Origin: Streptomyces sp. AcH 505
Lineage (GTDB): Bacteria; Actinomycetota; Actinomycetes; Streptomycetales; Streptomycetaceae
DNA length: 35,301 nt
Reading direction: 5' to 3'
NCBI RefSeq assembly: GCF_000818175.1
Contig: NZ_JTIY01000001.1
Location: 3,102,778-3,138,078, forward strand
Notes under the pieces: generated by a model
Database searches by the model: none
What the model was told of the DNA's origin: nothing
The model's input: only the letters and a program-made list of their open reading frames with translations
Translations under genes and position numbers: made by a program
Shown here: one piece after another, positions 1-9,081 of the stretch
Numbering within the stretch: position 1 is the stretch's first letter
How the letters are laid out: every line of letters begins with the position of its first letter

Positions 1-1
1 T

Positions 2-622
2 CCGGCCGGTACGGCGGCGGCCCGCGCCGCGCTGCCGCTGCTCGCCGGGCTCTCACCCGCGGCCCCCGTCGTCGTGTGTGTCGGACGGCTCTGCCGGCAG
101 AAGGGCCAGGACGTCCTGCTGCGCGCCTGGGAGCTGATCGCCCACCGGTCGCCGCAGGCCAGGCTGGTCCTCGTCGGCGACGGACCCGACGAGGCGCGGC
201 TGCGGGCCGCCGCACCGCGGTCGGTGCTCTTCGCCGGGCCGGTGGCCGACACCTCGCCCTGGTACCTGGCGGCCGACCTGGTCGTCCTGCCCTCCCGCTG
301 GGAGGGCATGGCGGTGGCGCCGCTGGAAGCCATGGCGAGCGGCAGGCCCGTCGTCCTCAGTGATGTGGACGGCGCGCGCGAGAGCCTGCCGCCGGGACGG
401 GAGGACCACTGTCTGGTCCCGCCCGAGGACTCCCGGGCGCTGGCCGCCGCCGTGAGCGCTCTGCTCGGTGACAAGGTCCTGCGCGAAGCCCTCGGCCGCG
501 CGAGCCAACAGCACGTACTCAGCACCTTTGACGTGCGGCAGACCGCAGCGGCCGTCGCGGGCGTGTACCGCGACGTCGCCGCCGCGCCGCACCCCGAGCG
601 CAGGGAGCCGATCCCCCAGTGA
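2..622 (+). CDS. GT4-family glycosyltransferase, C-terminal part (5' end outside window)
   Basis: The reading frame is open from the left edge and continues to a TGA at 620-622, so the start lies outside the window. The visible part is the C-terminal, nucleotide-sugar-binding lobe of a GT-B glycosyltransferase. It has the V-G-R-L strand followed by a K-G-x-D stretch, the LVLVGDGPDE loop, and the family-4 E-x7-E signature (Glu codons near 302 and 326, in WEGMAVAPLE) that binds the donor sugar nucleotide. The role is inferred to be cytoplasmic transfer of a sugar to a lipid-linked exopolysaccharide repeat unit. It overlaps the next gene by 4 bp (GTGA), indicating translational coupling. The family call is firm; the sugar specificity cannot be read from the sequence. 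Confidence 0.9.
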   Translation, partial: PAGTAAARAALPLLAGLSPAAPVVVCVGRLCRQKGQDVLLRAWELIAHRSPQARLVLVGDGPDEARLRAAAPRSVLFAGPVADTSPWYLAADLVVLPSRWEGMAVAPLEAMASGRPVVLSDVDGARESLPPGREDHCLVPPEDSRALAAAVSALLGDKVLREALGRASQQHVLSTFDVRQTAAAVAGVYRDVAAAPHPERREPIPQ

Positions 623-2151
623 CCACGGAAAGCACCAGCGTCCCTTCGCCTTCGGGGCCCGCGCAGGCGGGCGGACAGGCCAGGGGGCGCGTCTCGATCG
701 CCCCGCCCCGTGACCGGGACCGTGACACACCGGACCGCGTGGCGCTGCCACCCCGTAGGCCGGCGGGGACCCCGCTGCGCTACGGGCTCCCGCTGCTCGC
801 GACGGACTGCGCGGCGGCGCTGCTGGCCACCGCCGTCCTCAGCGACGAGCAGCGCGGCGCCGTCCTCGCCGTCCAGCTCGTCGTCTGCGTGACCGTGCTC
901 AACGCGCACGCCGGGCTCTACCGGCCCGCCGTCGCCCCCTCCGCGCTCGACCAGCTCCCCGCGCTCGCCGCACGCGCCGCCGTCGCGTGGTGCGCGGCCG
1001 CCGCCGTCATCGCTGCCCTGCTGCCCGGCCACGTACTGGGCCTGACCACCCTGCTCGCCGGCATCGGCGTCCAACTGGCCTTCGCCTGCTGTGCCCGCGC
1101 CCTCGTGCACGCCCGGCGACGGGCCGCCGTCCGCAACGCCGTACGCGCCACGCTCGTCGTCGGTACGGGCGGCTCGGCGCGCCGGCTGGCCGCCGTACTC
1201 ACCCAGCACCCCGAGTACGGCCTGCGGCCCGTCGGGATCGCCGCACCCACGCCGGAGCGGTACGAGGACGACAGGTACGAGGACGCCGGGGACGCCGAGC
1301 GCGAAGCGGCCATGGACGGCGCGCTGCCGGTGCTCACCTCCACCGAGGAGATCCACCGCGCCGTCATCCAGAACGGTGTGCGGGAGGCCGTTTTCACCGA
1401 CGAGGGCGGCGCGTGGGACACGGCCCGACACGCCTCGCTCGTCGCGCTCTTCCACCAGTACGGCTGCGCCACCTGGTTCGTCGGCGACGCGGCCCGGACA
1501 CAGCCCCGCCGGATGGCCGAGCATCTCTGGGGCTTCGGCTGCCACCGCGTCGCCCCGCCCGCCGTCCGCCGCTCCGGCACCGTCGCCAAGCGGCTGCTCG
1601 ACATCGCCGTCGCGACCCCGGCACTGCTCGCCGTCTCGCCGGTGCTGTTCGTCTGCGCCCTGGCGGTACGGCTCGGCGACGGCCCCGGCGTGCTGTTCCG
1701 GCAGGAGCGCATCGGGCAGGACGGCCACCCCTTCACCCTGCTGAAGTTCCGTACGCTGCGCCCCGCCGACGACCACGAGGCCGCCACCCGCTGGAACGTC
1801 GCGGGCGACCTGCGGATGAGCCCGGTCGGCCGGGTGCTGCGCCGCACCTCGCTGGACGAGCTGCCGCAGCTGTGGAACGTGCTGCGCGGCGACATGAGCC
1901 TGGTCGGGCCGCGCCCCGAACGGCCCTTCTTCGTCGCCAACTTCAGCAAGACGCTGCCCGGTTACGCCGCCAGGCACCGGATGCCGGTCGGCATCACCGG
2001 GCTCGCCCAGGTCAACGGATTGCGCGGTGACACCTCCATCGAGGACCGGTCGCGCTTCGACAACCACTACATCGACCACTGGTCGCTCTGGCAGGACGTG
2101 TGCATCCTGGTGCGGACCGCTGTCTCCCTCGTCCGTCCGGCGGGCAGCTGA
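619..2151 (+). CDS. Exopolysaccharide polyprenyl-phosphate sugar-1-phosphate transferase (WbaP/CpsE type)
   Basis: A 510-aa membrane protein predicted to start repeat-unit synthesis by moving a sugar-1-phosphate from its nucleotide to undecaprenyl phosphate. Residues 55-165 hold about four hydrophobic helices. Residues 175-300 form a Rossmann-like region (VGTGGSARRL). Residues 322-352 are the membrane anchor of the bacterial sugar transferase domain. The catalytic domain has KFRT (376-379), the S-L-D-E-L-P-Q-L-W-N block (411-420) with the Asp-Glu pair, GDMSLVGPRPE (424-434) and GLAQVNGLRG (461-470). All key motifs are intact. The N-terminal 50 residues are Pro/Arg-rich and cytosolic. The GTG start overlaps the upstream stop and the end overlaps the next ATG (TGATG), so the gene sits within a coupled operon. 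Confidence 0.93.
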   Translation: MTTESTSVPSPSGPAQAGGQARGRVSIAPPRDRDRDTPDRVALPPRRPAGTPLRYGLPLLATDCAAALLATAVLSDEQRGAVLAVQLVVCVTVLNAHAGLYRPAVAPSALDQLPALAARAAVAWCAAAAVIAALLPGHVLGLTTLLAGIGVQLAFACCARALVHARRRAAVRNAVRATLVVGTGGSARRLAAVLTQHPEYGLRPVGIAAPTPERYEDDRYEDAGDAEREAAMDGALPVLTSTEEIHRAVIQNGVREAVFTDEGGAWDTARHASLVALFHQYGCATWFVGDAARTQPRRMAEHLWGFGCHRVAPPAVRRSGTVAKRLLDIAVATPALLAVSPVLFVCALAVRLGDGPGVLFRQERIGQDGHPFTLLKFRTLRPADDHEAATRWNVAGDLRMSPVGRVLRRTSLDELPQLWNVLRGDMSLVGPRPERPFFVANFSKTLPGYAARHRMPVGITGLAQVNGLRGDTSIEDRSRFDNHYIDHWSLWQDVCILVRTAVSLVRPAGS

Positions 2152-3542
2152 TGGCCGCCGCCGACGCACTCGTACTGACGGACCGTCAGCAACCCTTTCC
2201 CTGGCGGGAGACGCTGGGCCGCTACGCGCCCCTGCTGCCCGTCGTCGCCGTCGTCGCCCTGCTCGCCGTCCCCGCGCCGACCGGAAATGACGGTGCGTCA
2301 GGTACGGGGACGGTCGCCGACGCCGCGTCCGGGCTGCTCGTCGTCCACTGCTTCGTCATGCTGCTGCGGCAGCGGGCCCGCCCGCTGACCCGGACGGCCG
2401 CCGTGATCCTCGGACTGCCCGTGGTCGGTGTCTCGGCCGCCGCCGTCACCTCGTACGACCCGGCGGTCAGCCTGCCCGGTGTCGCGCGCTATCTGCAGAT
2501 CTTCGTGCTCGTACCCGCCGCGCTGCTGCTGCTCGTCCGCGACCGCAGGGACCTGCGGTTCGTCGCGGGCTCCGTCGTCGCCCTCGGCCTGGTGCAGGGC
2601 GCGATCGGGGTGGTGCAGTACCTGACCGCCACCGGCGCCTCGTACATGGGCAAGGACATCAGGGCCGTCGGCACCTTCGGCCCCACCGACGTGATGGGCA
2701 TGGCGACCGTCGTCGCCTACGGGCTGGTCATCTGCGTCGGCTTCGCGCTCGGCGACGACCACGACGTACCGCGCGGACAGCGCACCCTCGCCACGGTCTG
2801 CGCCGGGCTGCTGTTCCTGCCGCTCGTGCTGTCCTTCAGCCGGGGCGCGTGGATCGCGACCGCCGTCGCGCTCGTCCTGCAACTGGCCCTGTCCGGGCTG
2901 CGCAGGGCGGCCAGGATCGCGCTCGTCGCCGGCGCGCTCGGTGTCGTACTGGTCGGCGGGCTCGGCATCGGCTCGCAGATGATCACCGACAGGCTCGACT
3001 CCATCACCCAGGTCACCGCGGCGCCCGACCAGTCCGTCACCGACCGGTACACGATGTGGGCGGCCGCCACCGACATGTGGCGCGAAGAGCCCGTCACCGG
3101 AGTCGGGTTGAAGGGCTTCCCCGCCTACCGCGACAGCCACGCCTCGCTCGCGCTGTCCTCGGGCAGTGACACCGACGGCGCGGGTGCGGGCTTCCAGCGC
3201 CAGCCGCTGCTGTCCCCGCACAACATGTACCTGCTCGTCCTCAGCGAACAGGGGCTGCTCGGGATCGTCGCCCTGGTCGGCAGCTGGGCCGCGCTGCTGG
3301 TGTGCGCGCTGCGCAGACTGCCCGGCGCGCGCCGCTCCCGTACCGGCGCCGGCTGCGCCATCGCCGTCGTAGGACTGCTGGTCTGGCAGCTGATCGACTT
3401 CAGTTACGCCGACATCGGCGGCCCCTCGACCGTCCTGACGGCCGTGATGCTCGGACTCGCCGCCTGCTGGGCGCTCGGCCCGATGCGTGACCGGCCGTCA
3501 GCCGCGCACGGCGAGTCCGACAAGGGGGCCGCCCACGCGTGA
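2151..3542 (+). CDS. O-antigen ligase/Wzy-like polysaccharide polymerase, membrane protein
   Basis: About 463 aa, almost entirely hydrophobic with 10-12 predicted membrane helices. The largest extracytoplasmic loop lies in the C-terminal half and contains the run around GVGLKGFPAYRDSH and the later SPHNMYLLVLSEQGLLGI. The P-H-N-x-Y/F-L segment and the preceding loop are typical of the Wzy_C/O-antigen ligase superfamily. By context it polymerises repeat units on the outer face of the membrane, after the flippase encoded next door. I chose ATG 2151, which overlaps the upstream TGA by one base. An in-frame alternative further upstream (2100) would overlap the previous gene more and has no ribosome-binding site. 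It overlaps the next GTG by 4 bp. Confidence 0.85.
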   Translation: MAAADALVLTDRQQPFPWRETLGRYAPLLPVVAVVALLAVPAPTGNDGASGTGTVADAASGLLVVHCFVMLLRQRARPLTRTAAVILGLPVVGVSAAAVTSYDPAVSLPGVARYLQIFVLVPAALLLLVRDRRDLRFVAGSVVALGLVQGAIGVVQYLTATGASYMGKDIRAVGTFGPTDVMGMATVVAYGLVICVGFALGDDHDVPRGQRTLATVCAGLLFLPLVLSFSRGAWIATAVALVLQLALSGLRRAARIALVAGALGVVLVGGLGIGSQMITDRLDSITQVTAAPDQSVTDRYTMWAAATDMWREEPVTGVGLKGFPAYRDSHASLALSSGSDTDGAGAGFQRQPLLSPHNMYLLVLSEQGLLGIVALVGSWAALLVCALRRLPGARRSRTGAGCAIAVVGLLVWQLIDFSYADIGGPSTVLTAVMLGLAACWALGPMRDRPSAAHGESDKGAAHA

Positions 3543-5185
3543 GCGAGACCCGGCAGTCCCCGCCCTCCGTACCGTCGCTACCCGCCGTCCCCACCCAGCC
3601 GGGCCCGCCCGGCACGGACACCAAGGGCCCGTCCTCCGGGCGGTTCCTGGCGCGGGCCGCCTTCCTGACCGCTGCGCTGACCGCGGCGGGCGCGCTGCTC
3701 GGGCTGCTCCGCGACCAGACCATCGCGCATCTGTACGGAGCGGGCCCCGACACCGATGCGTTCCTCGTCGCCTGGACCGTGCCCGAGGTCGCCTCGACGC
3801 TCCTCATCGAGGACGCCATGGCGCTGATCCTCGTCCCCGCCTTCAGCCTCGCCATCGCCCGCAGGGCCGACCGGCTCTCACCCGACCCGGTGCTCGCGCT
3901 CGTCCGCTCCACGCTGCCCCGGCTCTTCCTGGTACTCAGCGCGGGCGCCGCCCTGCTCGTCGCCACGGCGCCCTGGGTCGTCGCCGTCCTCGCGCCGGGA
4001 CTGCCCGAACCGCAGGTCGCCGTCGACTGCACCCGGCTGACCGCGACCTGCGCCTTCAGCTTCGGCCTCGCCGGGTACCTCAGCGCCGCGCTGCGCGCGC
4101 ACGGCTCGTTCGTGGCACCCGCCACGATCTACGCCGTCTACAACATCGGCATCGTCACGACGATGCTGGTGCTGCGCGACCGTATCGGCGTACGGGCGGC
4201 GGCTGCGGGCGTCGCCGTCGGCGGTGTCCTGATGGCGCTCGTGCAGGTGCCCGCCCTGTGGCGCAGGCTCAAGGAACGCGCGCCCGGCACCGCCGACCAG
4301 CCGCAGTCCGAGGCCAAGAGCGGACCGCCCGTCGCGCTCGGACTGCTCGCCCCCGTCATCGTCTTCGCCCTCAGCAGGCAGTCGCAGGTCCTCGTGGAAC
4401 GCTTCCTCGCCGCCCCGCTGCCCGCAGGCGCCATCTCGCATCTGAACTACGCGCAGAAGGTCGCCCAGATGCCGATGACCCTCTCCCTGATGCTGTGCAC
4501 CGTCACGTTCCCCGTCGTGGCCCGCGCCATGGCGGCCGGCGAGACCGATGTGGCGCGGCGGCGCGTCGAACGCGACCTGGCGCTGGCCGGGATCATCGTG
4601 CTGATCGGCGCCGCCACCGTCATCTCCTGCGCACCGCAGATCATCGAAGTGCTCTTCCAGCGCGGTGCCTTCGTGAAGGCCGACACCGCGGCGACCGCCT
4701 CCGTCATGCGGGTGTACGCGCTCGGGCTGCTCGGCCAGACCCTGGTCGGCGCGCTCGTACGCTGCTACTTCTCGGCGGCGCGCCCCCTGTGGTTCCCCGC
4801 CGTCGCCATGCTGGCCGGGCTCGCCGTCAACGCCGTCGCGGGAGCCCTGCTGCTGCACGTCTGGGGCGTCCTCGGCATCGCGGCCTCCAACGCGCTCGGC
4901 ATCACCGTCACCGCCGCCCTGCTGCTCGCCGGGGTCGGCCGGCACAGCGTGCCCGTCCGGATCGCGCACACCACGGGCGGCCTGGTGAAACTCAGCGCCG
5001 CTGCGGCCGCTGCCACCGGCTCCGGGTGGCTGTGCGGCGCGCTCGTCCCCTCCCCCCTGCTCGGCGCCTGCGCCGCCTGCGTCGCGGTCGCCGCGGTGTT
5101 CCTCGTCATCGCGCGCGCCCTGCGCGCACCCGAGATCGACACCATCCTCCGTCCCGTCACACGAAGGCTCGCGCATGCCCGTTGA
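3539..5185 (+). CDS. MurJ/MviN-like lipid-linked oligosaccharide flippase
   Basis: 548 aa with about 14 hydrophobic helices, belonging to the MOP superfamily. The early LLGLLRDQTIAHLYGAGPDTDAF segment matches the MurJ signature (G-x-x-R-[DE]-x-x-x-A-x-x-x-G-x-x-x-x-x-D-A-F), and a conserved LFQRGAF segment occurs in the middle. The protein is MurJ-like, but its place inside an exopolysaccharide operon suggests it exports the polysaccharide precursor rather than serving as the housekeeping lipid II flippase. A 45-residue Pro/Ser-rich N-terminal tail precedes the first helix. The GTG start overlaps the polymerase stop (GTGA), and the end overlaps the deacetylase start by 11 bp. Confidence 0.88.
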   Translation: MSETRQSPPSVPSLPAVPTQPGPPGTDTKGPSSGRFLARAAFLTAALTAAGALLGLLRDQTIAHLYGAGPDTDAFLVAWTVPEVASTLLIEDAMALILVPAFSLAIARRADRLSPDPVLALVRSTLPRLFLVLSAGAALLVATAPWVVAVLAPGLPEPQVAVDCTRLTATCAFSFGLAGYLSAALRAHGSFVAPATIYAVYNIGIVTTMLVLRDRIGVRAAAAGVAVGGVLMALVQVPALWRRLKERAPGTADQPQSEAKSGPPVALGLLAPVIVFALSRQSQVLVERFLAAPLPAGAISHLNYAQKVAQMPMTLSLMLCTVTFPVVARAMAAGETDVARRRVERDLALAGIIVLIGAATVISCAPQIIEVLFQRGAFVKADTAATASVMRVYALGLLGQTLVGALVRCYFSAARPLWFPAVAMLAGLAVNAVAGALLLHVWGVLGIAASNALGITVTAALLLAGVGRHSVPVRIAHTTGGLVKLSAAAAAATGSGWLCGALVPSPLLGACAACVAVAAVFLVIARALRAPEIDTILRPVTRRLAHAR

Positions 5186-5987
5186 CGACACGTCCGCCGG
5201 CCCCCTGTGGGCAGTCATGTACCACTCGGTCGCCGACCCCACCGACGACCCCTACCAGGTCACCGTCTCCCCGGCCCGGCTCGCCAGGCAGCTCGACTGG
5301 CTGCGCCGCCGGGGCCTGACCGGCGTCTCCATGGAACGGCTGCTGCGCGCCCGCGCGGCCGGGCGTGGCGCCGGACTCGTCGGCCTGACCTTCGACGACG
5401 GCTACGCCGACTTCGTCACCGGCGCCCTGCCGCTGCTGCGGCACTACGGCTGCACCGCCACCGTCTACGTCCTGCCGGGCCGGATCGGCGGCAGCAACGA
5501 ATGGGACCGGCTCGGCCCGCGCAAGCCCCTCCTCACCGAGGACGGCATCCGCGCCGCCGTGGACGCCGGGATGGAGATCGGCTCGCACGGCCTGCTGCAC
5601 ACGGACCTCACAGGACCGGACGTCGACAACGAACTCCTCGCCGCGGAGACCGCCCGCAGCCGCGCCCTGCTGCGGGCCGTCAGCGGCCGCGAGGTGACCG
5701 GCTTCTGCTACCCGTACGGCTCGGTCGACGCGCGCGCCGTCAACGCCGTGCGGGCCGCGGGCTACTCGTACGCCGTCGGGATCAGCCCGGGGCCGCTCAC
5801 CGGCCTGTTCGCGCTGCCGCGCATCCATGTCGGCGAGCGGGACACCGGCTGGCGGATGCACGCCAAATGGGCACTGCACCCACGGCGCCGCCAGTCCGTC
5901 GCGTACGGCCCCTACCCGGAGCCGCCGTACGCGGCGGCCGACGAACCGCTCGTCCCGGAGGGCGCCCGCGGGGAGGCGGACGGGTGA
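5175..5987 (+). CDS. Polysaccharide deacetylase, NodB/CE4 domain
   Basis: 270 aa. The NodB motifs are in order and complete: TFDDGY (72-77) with catalytic base Asp74 and metal ligand Asp75, then the zinc ligands His138 and His142 in SHGLLH. The catalytic-face FCYPYG (178-183) and the late PRIHV with His218 as probable general acid follow. The enzyme should remove N-acetyl groups from amino sugars of the exopolysaccharide. No convincing signal peptide or anchor is visible, so it may act on the lipid-linked precursor in the cytoplasm. This is unlike many secreted CE4 enzymes. The ATG at 5175 overlaps the flippase gene by 11 bp, and the stop overlaps the next GTG. Confidence 0.9.
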   Translation: MPVDDTSAGPLWAVMYHSVADPTDDPYQVTVSPARLARQLDWLRRRGLTGVSMERLLRARAAGRGAGLVGLTFDDGYADFVTGALPLLRHYGCTATVYVLPGRIGGSNEWDRLGPRKPLLTEDGIRAAVDAGMEIGSHGLLHTDLTGPDVDNELLAAETARSRALLRAVSGREVTGFCYPYGSVDARAVNAVRAAGYSYAVGISPGPLTGLFALPRIHVGERDTGWRMHAKWALHPRRRQSVAYGPYPEPPYAAADEPLVPEGARGEADG

Positions 5988-7150
5988 GAGTCCTGCACAT
6001 CATCACCGGGCTCGGGATCGGCGGCGCCGAGCAGCAACTGCGGCTGCTGCTGCGGGAACTGCCCACCGACAGCGAGGTGGTCACCCTCACCAATCCCGGA
6101 GCGGTCGCCGCGGGCATCGTCGCCGACGGGGTGCGGGTCACCGACCTCGCGATGACCGGCAACCGCGACATCGGGGCGCTGCCCCGGCTGACCAGGCTCG
6201 TCCGGCAGGGCCGCTACGACCTGGTGCACACGCATCTGTACCGGGCCTGTCTGTACGGGCGGTTCGCCGCGCGCCTCGCGGGCGTACGGTCCGTCGTCGC
6301 CACCGAACACTCGCTGGGCGACGCCCAGATCGAGGGCCGCCCGCTCTCCCAGGGCGCCCGCGCGCTGTATCTCGCGGGGGAGCGGCTCGGCAGCGCGACC
6401 GTGGCCGTCTCCGCGACCGTCGCCCGCCGGCTGGAGCGCTGGGGGGTGCGCGGCGACCGTATCCATGTCGTGCCCAACGGCATCGAGGTCGGCCGCTTCG
6501 GCTACGACCCCCGCGCCCGGCGCGCCGCACGCGCCCGGCTGGGACTGCCGCAGGACGCCTTCGTCGTGGGCGGGGTCGGACGGCTGGCGGCGACCAAACG
6601 CTTCGGGACGCTCGTCCAGGCCGTCGCCGGTCTGCCGGACGCACACCTGCTGCTCGTCGGCGAAGGACCCGAACGGGCCGGGCTGCTGCGGCTGGCCGCG
6701 CAGCGCGGAGCCGAGCGCAGGACCCTGCTGCCCGGCGCCTGCGAGGACCCGCCCGGCAGCGGCGCCGCGCCGGGCTCCGACCTGCCGTCGCTGCTCGCCG
6801 CCATGGACGTCTTCGTCTCGACGTCCCCGGAGGAGGCGTTCGGCCTCGCCGTCGTCGAAGCGCTCGCCGCAGGACTTCCGGTGCTGCACGCCGCCTGTCC
6901 CGCCCTCCAGGACCTCCCGGCGCAGGCGGCGCCCGGCGCCCGCGGGATCAGCGGCTCGATCGCCGAGCTGACCGCCGAACTGGCCGCCGAGCAGAGGCGG
7001 TTCAAGGAACGCGACGCGCACCGGCTGCCGGTGCCGGCCGCCGCACACCACTACGACATCTCCCGCAGCGCACACCAGCTGATGGCCGTCTACGAGCACA
7101 CCGTCGGCGGCCCGCACCCCACCCCAGACCGCACCCCATCCGAGAAGTGA
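5984..7150 (+). CDS. GT4-family glycosyltransferase
   Basis: 388 aa, a complete GT-B glycosyltransferase. The N-lobe begins with the glycine-rich GLGIGGAEQQL (9-19). The acceptor side contains VHTHLYRA and TEHS, and PNGIE (164-168) marks the interdomain region. The C-lobe has GGVGRLAATKRF, LLLVGEGPE and the retaining-family E-x7-E pair Glu284/Glu292 in SPEEAFGLAVVE. It most likely adds one residue of the lipid-linked repeat unit at the inner membrane face. I placed the start at GTG 5984 because it overlaps the deacetylase TGA and begins exactly at the conserved first beta strand. The frame is open further upstream, but that part is only a shadow of the deacetylase gene. Confidence 0.92.
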   Translation: MRVLHIITGLGIGGAEQQLRLLLRELPTDSEVVTLTNPGAVAAGIVADGVRVTDLAMTGNRDIGALPRLTRLVRQGRYDLVHTHLYRACLYGRFAARLAGVRSVVATEHSLGDAQIEGRPLSQGARALYLAGERLGSATVAVSATVARRLERWGVRGDRIHVVPNGIEVGRFGYDPRARRAARARLGLPQDAFVVGGVGRLAATKRFGTLVQAVAGLPDAHLLLVGEGPERAGLLRLAAQRGAERRTLLPGACEDPPGSGAAPGSDLPSLLAAMDVFVSTSPEEAFGLAVVEALAAGLPVLHAACPALQDLPAQAAPGARGISGSIAELTAELAAEQRRFKERDAHRLPVPAAAHHYDISRSAHQLMAVYEHTVGGPHPTPDRTPSEK

Positions 7151-7157
7151 GCGGCTC

Positions 7158-7868
7158 ATGACCCAGAAATCGAGTGCCCAGCAAGTGAGTACGCGGCAGC
7201 CGAGTACGCAGCGAGCGAGTACCGGCCGGGCCCGGCTGAAGCGGCTCTCCGCCTGGGTCGTCGTGCCGGTGGCCGCCGCGCTCGGCGCCGTGGCCGGTGC
7301 CACGTACGGGCTGGTCAGCACCCCCGAGTACACGGCGACCAGTTACGTGCTCGTCGTCCCGACGGACAAGGCCGACCCGGCGGCGGCGCTCGGCTTCGCC
7401 ACCGCCTACGGGCGGGTCGCCCCGCAGGTCGCCCTCACCGGCGACGCGCAGGTCTGGGCCGGTGTCTCGGCGAAGACCCTGAAGGAGCACGTACAGACGG
7501 CCACGTCGCCCGACGCGCCGATGATCTCCGTGACCGCGACGGCTACCCGCGCCTCGACGGCCGTGAACATGGCGGACGGCGTCGCCAAGGCGCTGGTCAG
7601 CAACGGCGGTCATCTGCAGAGCAGTACGAACGTGAAGGTGCTTCAGTTCTCCCGCGCCGTCAAACCCACCGCGCCCGTCTCGCCCTCGACGCCGCTGGCC
7701 GCCCTGGTCGGCGGCTGCGCCGGCGGACTGCTCGGCGGCCTCGCCCTGCTGGTCAGGCCCAAGCGCGGGCGCGGCGAGCAGCACGTGTCCGTACCGAACC
7801 CGACCCAGTCGGCGTCACCCGTCTCCGCGCCCGCCGGGTCCGCCCAGCCACAGCCGGAAACGGTGTGA
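7158..7868 (+). CDS. Wzz-like chain-length determinant/polysaccharide co-polymerase
   Basis: 236 aa with the two-helix topology of Wzz co-polymerases. A basic cytosolic tail (1-32) is followed by a first membrane helix around 34-54 (WVVVPVAAALGAVAGATYGLV). A periplasm-equivalent domain follows, starting with the Wzz-type PEYTATSYVLV strand. The proline-rich segment KPTAPVSPSTP leads into the second helix at about 172-193. The C-terminal tail (about 40 residues) is low-complexity Pro/Ser/Gln. No tyrosine-kinase domain or tyrosine cluster is visible. It is inferred to set polymer length together with the Wzy-like protein. The gene begins 7 bp after the glycosyltransferase stop. Confidence 0.82.
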   Translation: MTQKSSAQQVSTRQPSTQRASTGRARLKRLSAWVVVPVAAALGAVAGATYGLVSTPEYTATSYVLVVPTDKADPAAALGFATAYGRVAPQVALTGDAQVWAGVSAKTLKEHVQTATSPDAPMISVTATATRASTAVNMADGVAKALVSNGGHLQSSTNVKVLQFSRAVKPTAPVSPSTPLAALVGGCAGGLLGGLALLVRPKRGRGEQHVSVPNPTQSASPVSAPAGSAQPQPETV

Positions 7869-9028
7869 TGGCCGCCGAGACGAACGCCCACCCCGCGTCG
7901 GCGCCCCTCTCCGCCTCCGTCTCGGGGTCGGTCTTCACCTCCGAGGTGTGCCGGGACAGCGACCGCTTCGGCGCGCTCGAAGCCGAGTGGACCGCGCTGT
8001 TCCGCCGCTCAAGGACGGCGACGCCCTTCCAGAGCCACTCCTGGCTGCACTCCTGGTGGCTGTCGTACGGCACCCCTGGCCGGCTGCGGATCGTGCTCGT
8101 ACGCAAGGGCGACGAACTGGTCGCCGCCGCGCCCCTGATGCTGGTGCGCCGCCCGCTGCCGGTCCTCGTCCAGCTCGGCGGCACCATCTCCGACTTCTCC
8201 GACGTGCTGCTCGACGACAGCTGCGCGGACGCTGCGGCGTCGGCGCTGGCGAAGGCGCTCGCCGGAGCGGCCCGTACCGCCGTGATCGACCTGCGCGAGG
8301 TACGTCCTGGCGCCGCCGCCGAGCGGGTCTTCGGCTGCTGGGACGGGCCACGGCTGCGCCGGGCCGACTCGCCGTGTCTCGAACTGCCCGCCGTACCCAT
8401 CGAGGAGCTGATCTCCCGGCTGCCCTCCTCGCGCGCACAGCGGGTACGGGCCAAGCTCCGCAAGGCCGACAAGCTCGGCATCGACGAGCGCGAGGTGCCC
8501 GAGGACGAGATCCCGGCGGCCGTCGAACGGCTGCTGGCGCTGCACCGGCTCCAGTGGCAGGGCCGCAAGGTCACCCCGGAACACCTCAGCACCCGCTTCT
8601 CCGAGCATCTGGCCAGGTCGGTGCGGGCCATGGTCAGCTGCGGGGACGCGCGGGTGACGGAGTTCCGGCTGGACGGCGCGCTGGTGGCCTCCGACCTGAC
8701 GCTGATGTCGGCCCAGCTGTCCGGCGGCTACCTGTACGGCGCCGATCCCGTCCTGCGGGAGCGGAAGGTGGATGTCGCCTCGCTGCTGCTGCGCAACGGC
8801 GCGCAGCACATCACGGCGGCCGGCGGCGCCACGCTGAGCATGCTGCGCGGCAACGAACCGTACAAGCGGCACTGGCGCCCGGAGACCGTCCGCAACCAGC
8901 GGATGCTGCTGTCCCGCCGCTGGCTGGCCCCTTCGCTGCGGGCGCTCGCCGCGGGTGCGGCCGGCCGTGACCTGGCGGCGACGCTGGTCAAACGGGTACG
9001 CGACGACGCGGGCGCCGGCAAGGACTGA
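7865..9028 (+). CDS. GNAT-fold acyltransferase, CelD/BioF2 type (Acetyltransf_6)
   Basis: 387 aa (or 386 from the adjacent ATG at 7868). The sequence has the pattern of the two-lobed BioF2/FemAB-like GNAT proteins often called cellulose biosynthesis protein CelD. An early F-Q-S-H-S-W-L-H-S-W-W segment is followed by RVRAKLRKADKLG and a late LDGALVASDLTL, GGYLYGADP and HWRPET stretch typical of this family. In exopolysaccharide operons such proteins are thought to acylate sugars or precursors; that role here is inference from position. GTG 7865 and ATG 7868 both overlap the upstream stop, so I cannot separate them. The stop codon lies in the loop of the terminator that closes the operon. Confidence 0.82.
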   Translation: MMAAETNAHPASAPLSASVSGSVFTSEVCRDSDRFGALEAEWTALFRRSRTATPFQSHSWLHSWWLSYGTPGRLRIVLVRKGDELVAAAPLMLVRRPLPVLVQLGGTISDFSDVLLDDSCADAAASALAKALAGAARTAVIDLREVRPGAAAERVFGCWDGPRLRRADSPCLELPAVPIEELISRLPSSRAQRVRAKLRKADKLGIDEREVPEDEIPAAVERLLALHRLQWQGRKVTPEHLSTRFSEHLARSVRAMVSCGDARVTEFRLDGALVASDLTLMSAQLSGGYLYGADPVLRERKVDVASLLLRNGAQHITAAGGATLSMLRGNEPYKRHWRPETVRNQRMLLSRRWLAPSLRALAAGAAGRDLAATLVKRVRDDAGAGKD

Positions 9029-9046
9029 TCCCTTGCCGGCGCCCGC
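9008..9046. terminator. Bidirectional terminator closing the exopolysaccharide operon
   Basis: A perfect 16-bp inverted repeat (9008-9023 with 9031-9046) surrounds a 7-nt loop that contains the acyltransferase TGA. It lies between two convergent genes and can serve both. There is no U-tract, as is common in Streptomyces. Confidence 0.85.
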
Positions 9047-9081
9047 GCCACGCGCGTCGGTTCAGCTCACTTCCGCGCAGC

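Noticed and set aside
5912..7333. Long minus-strand open frame opposite the second glycosyltransferase
   Set aside because: Typical high-GC shadow frame; the plus strand has all GT4 motifs and coupled starts.
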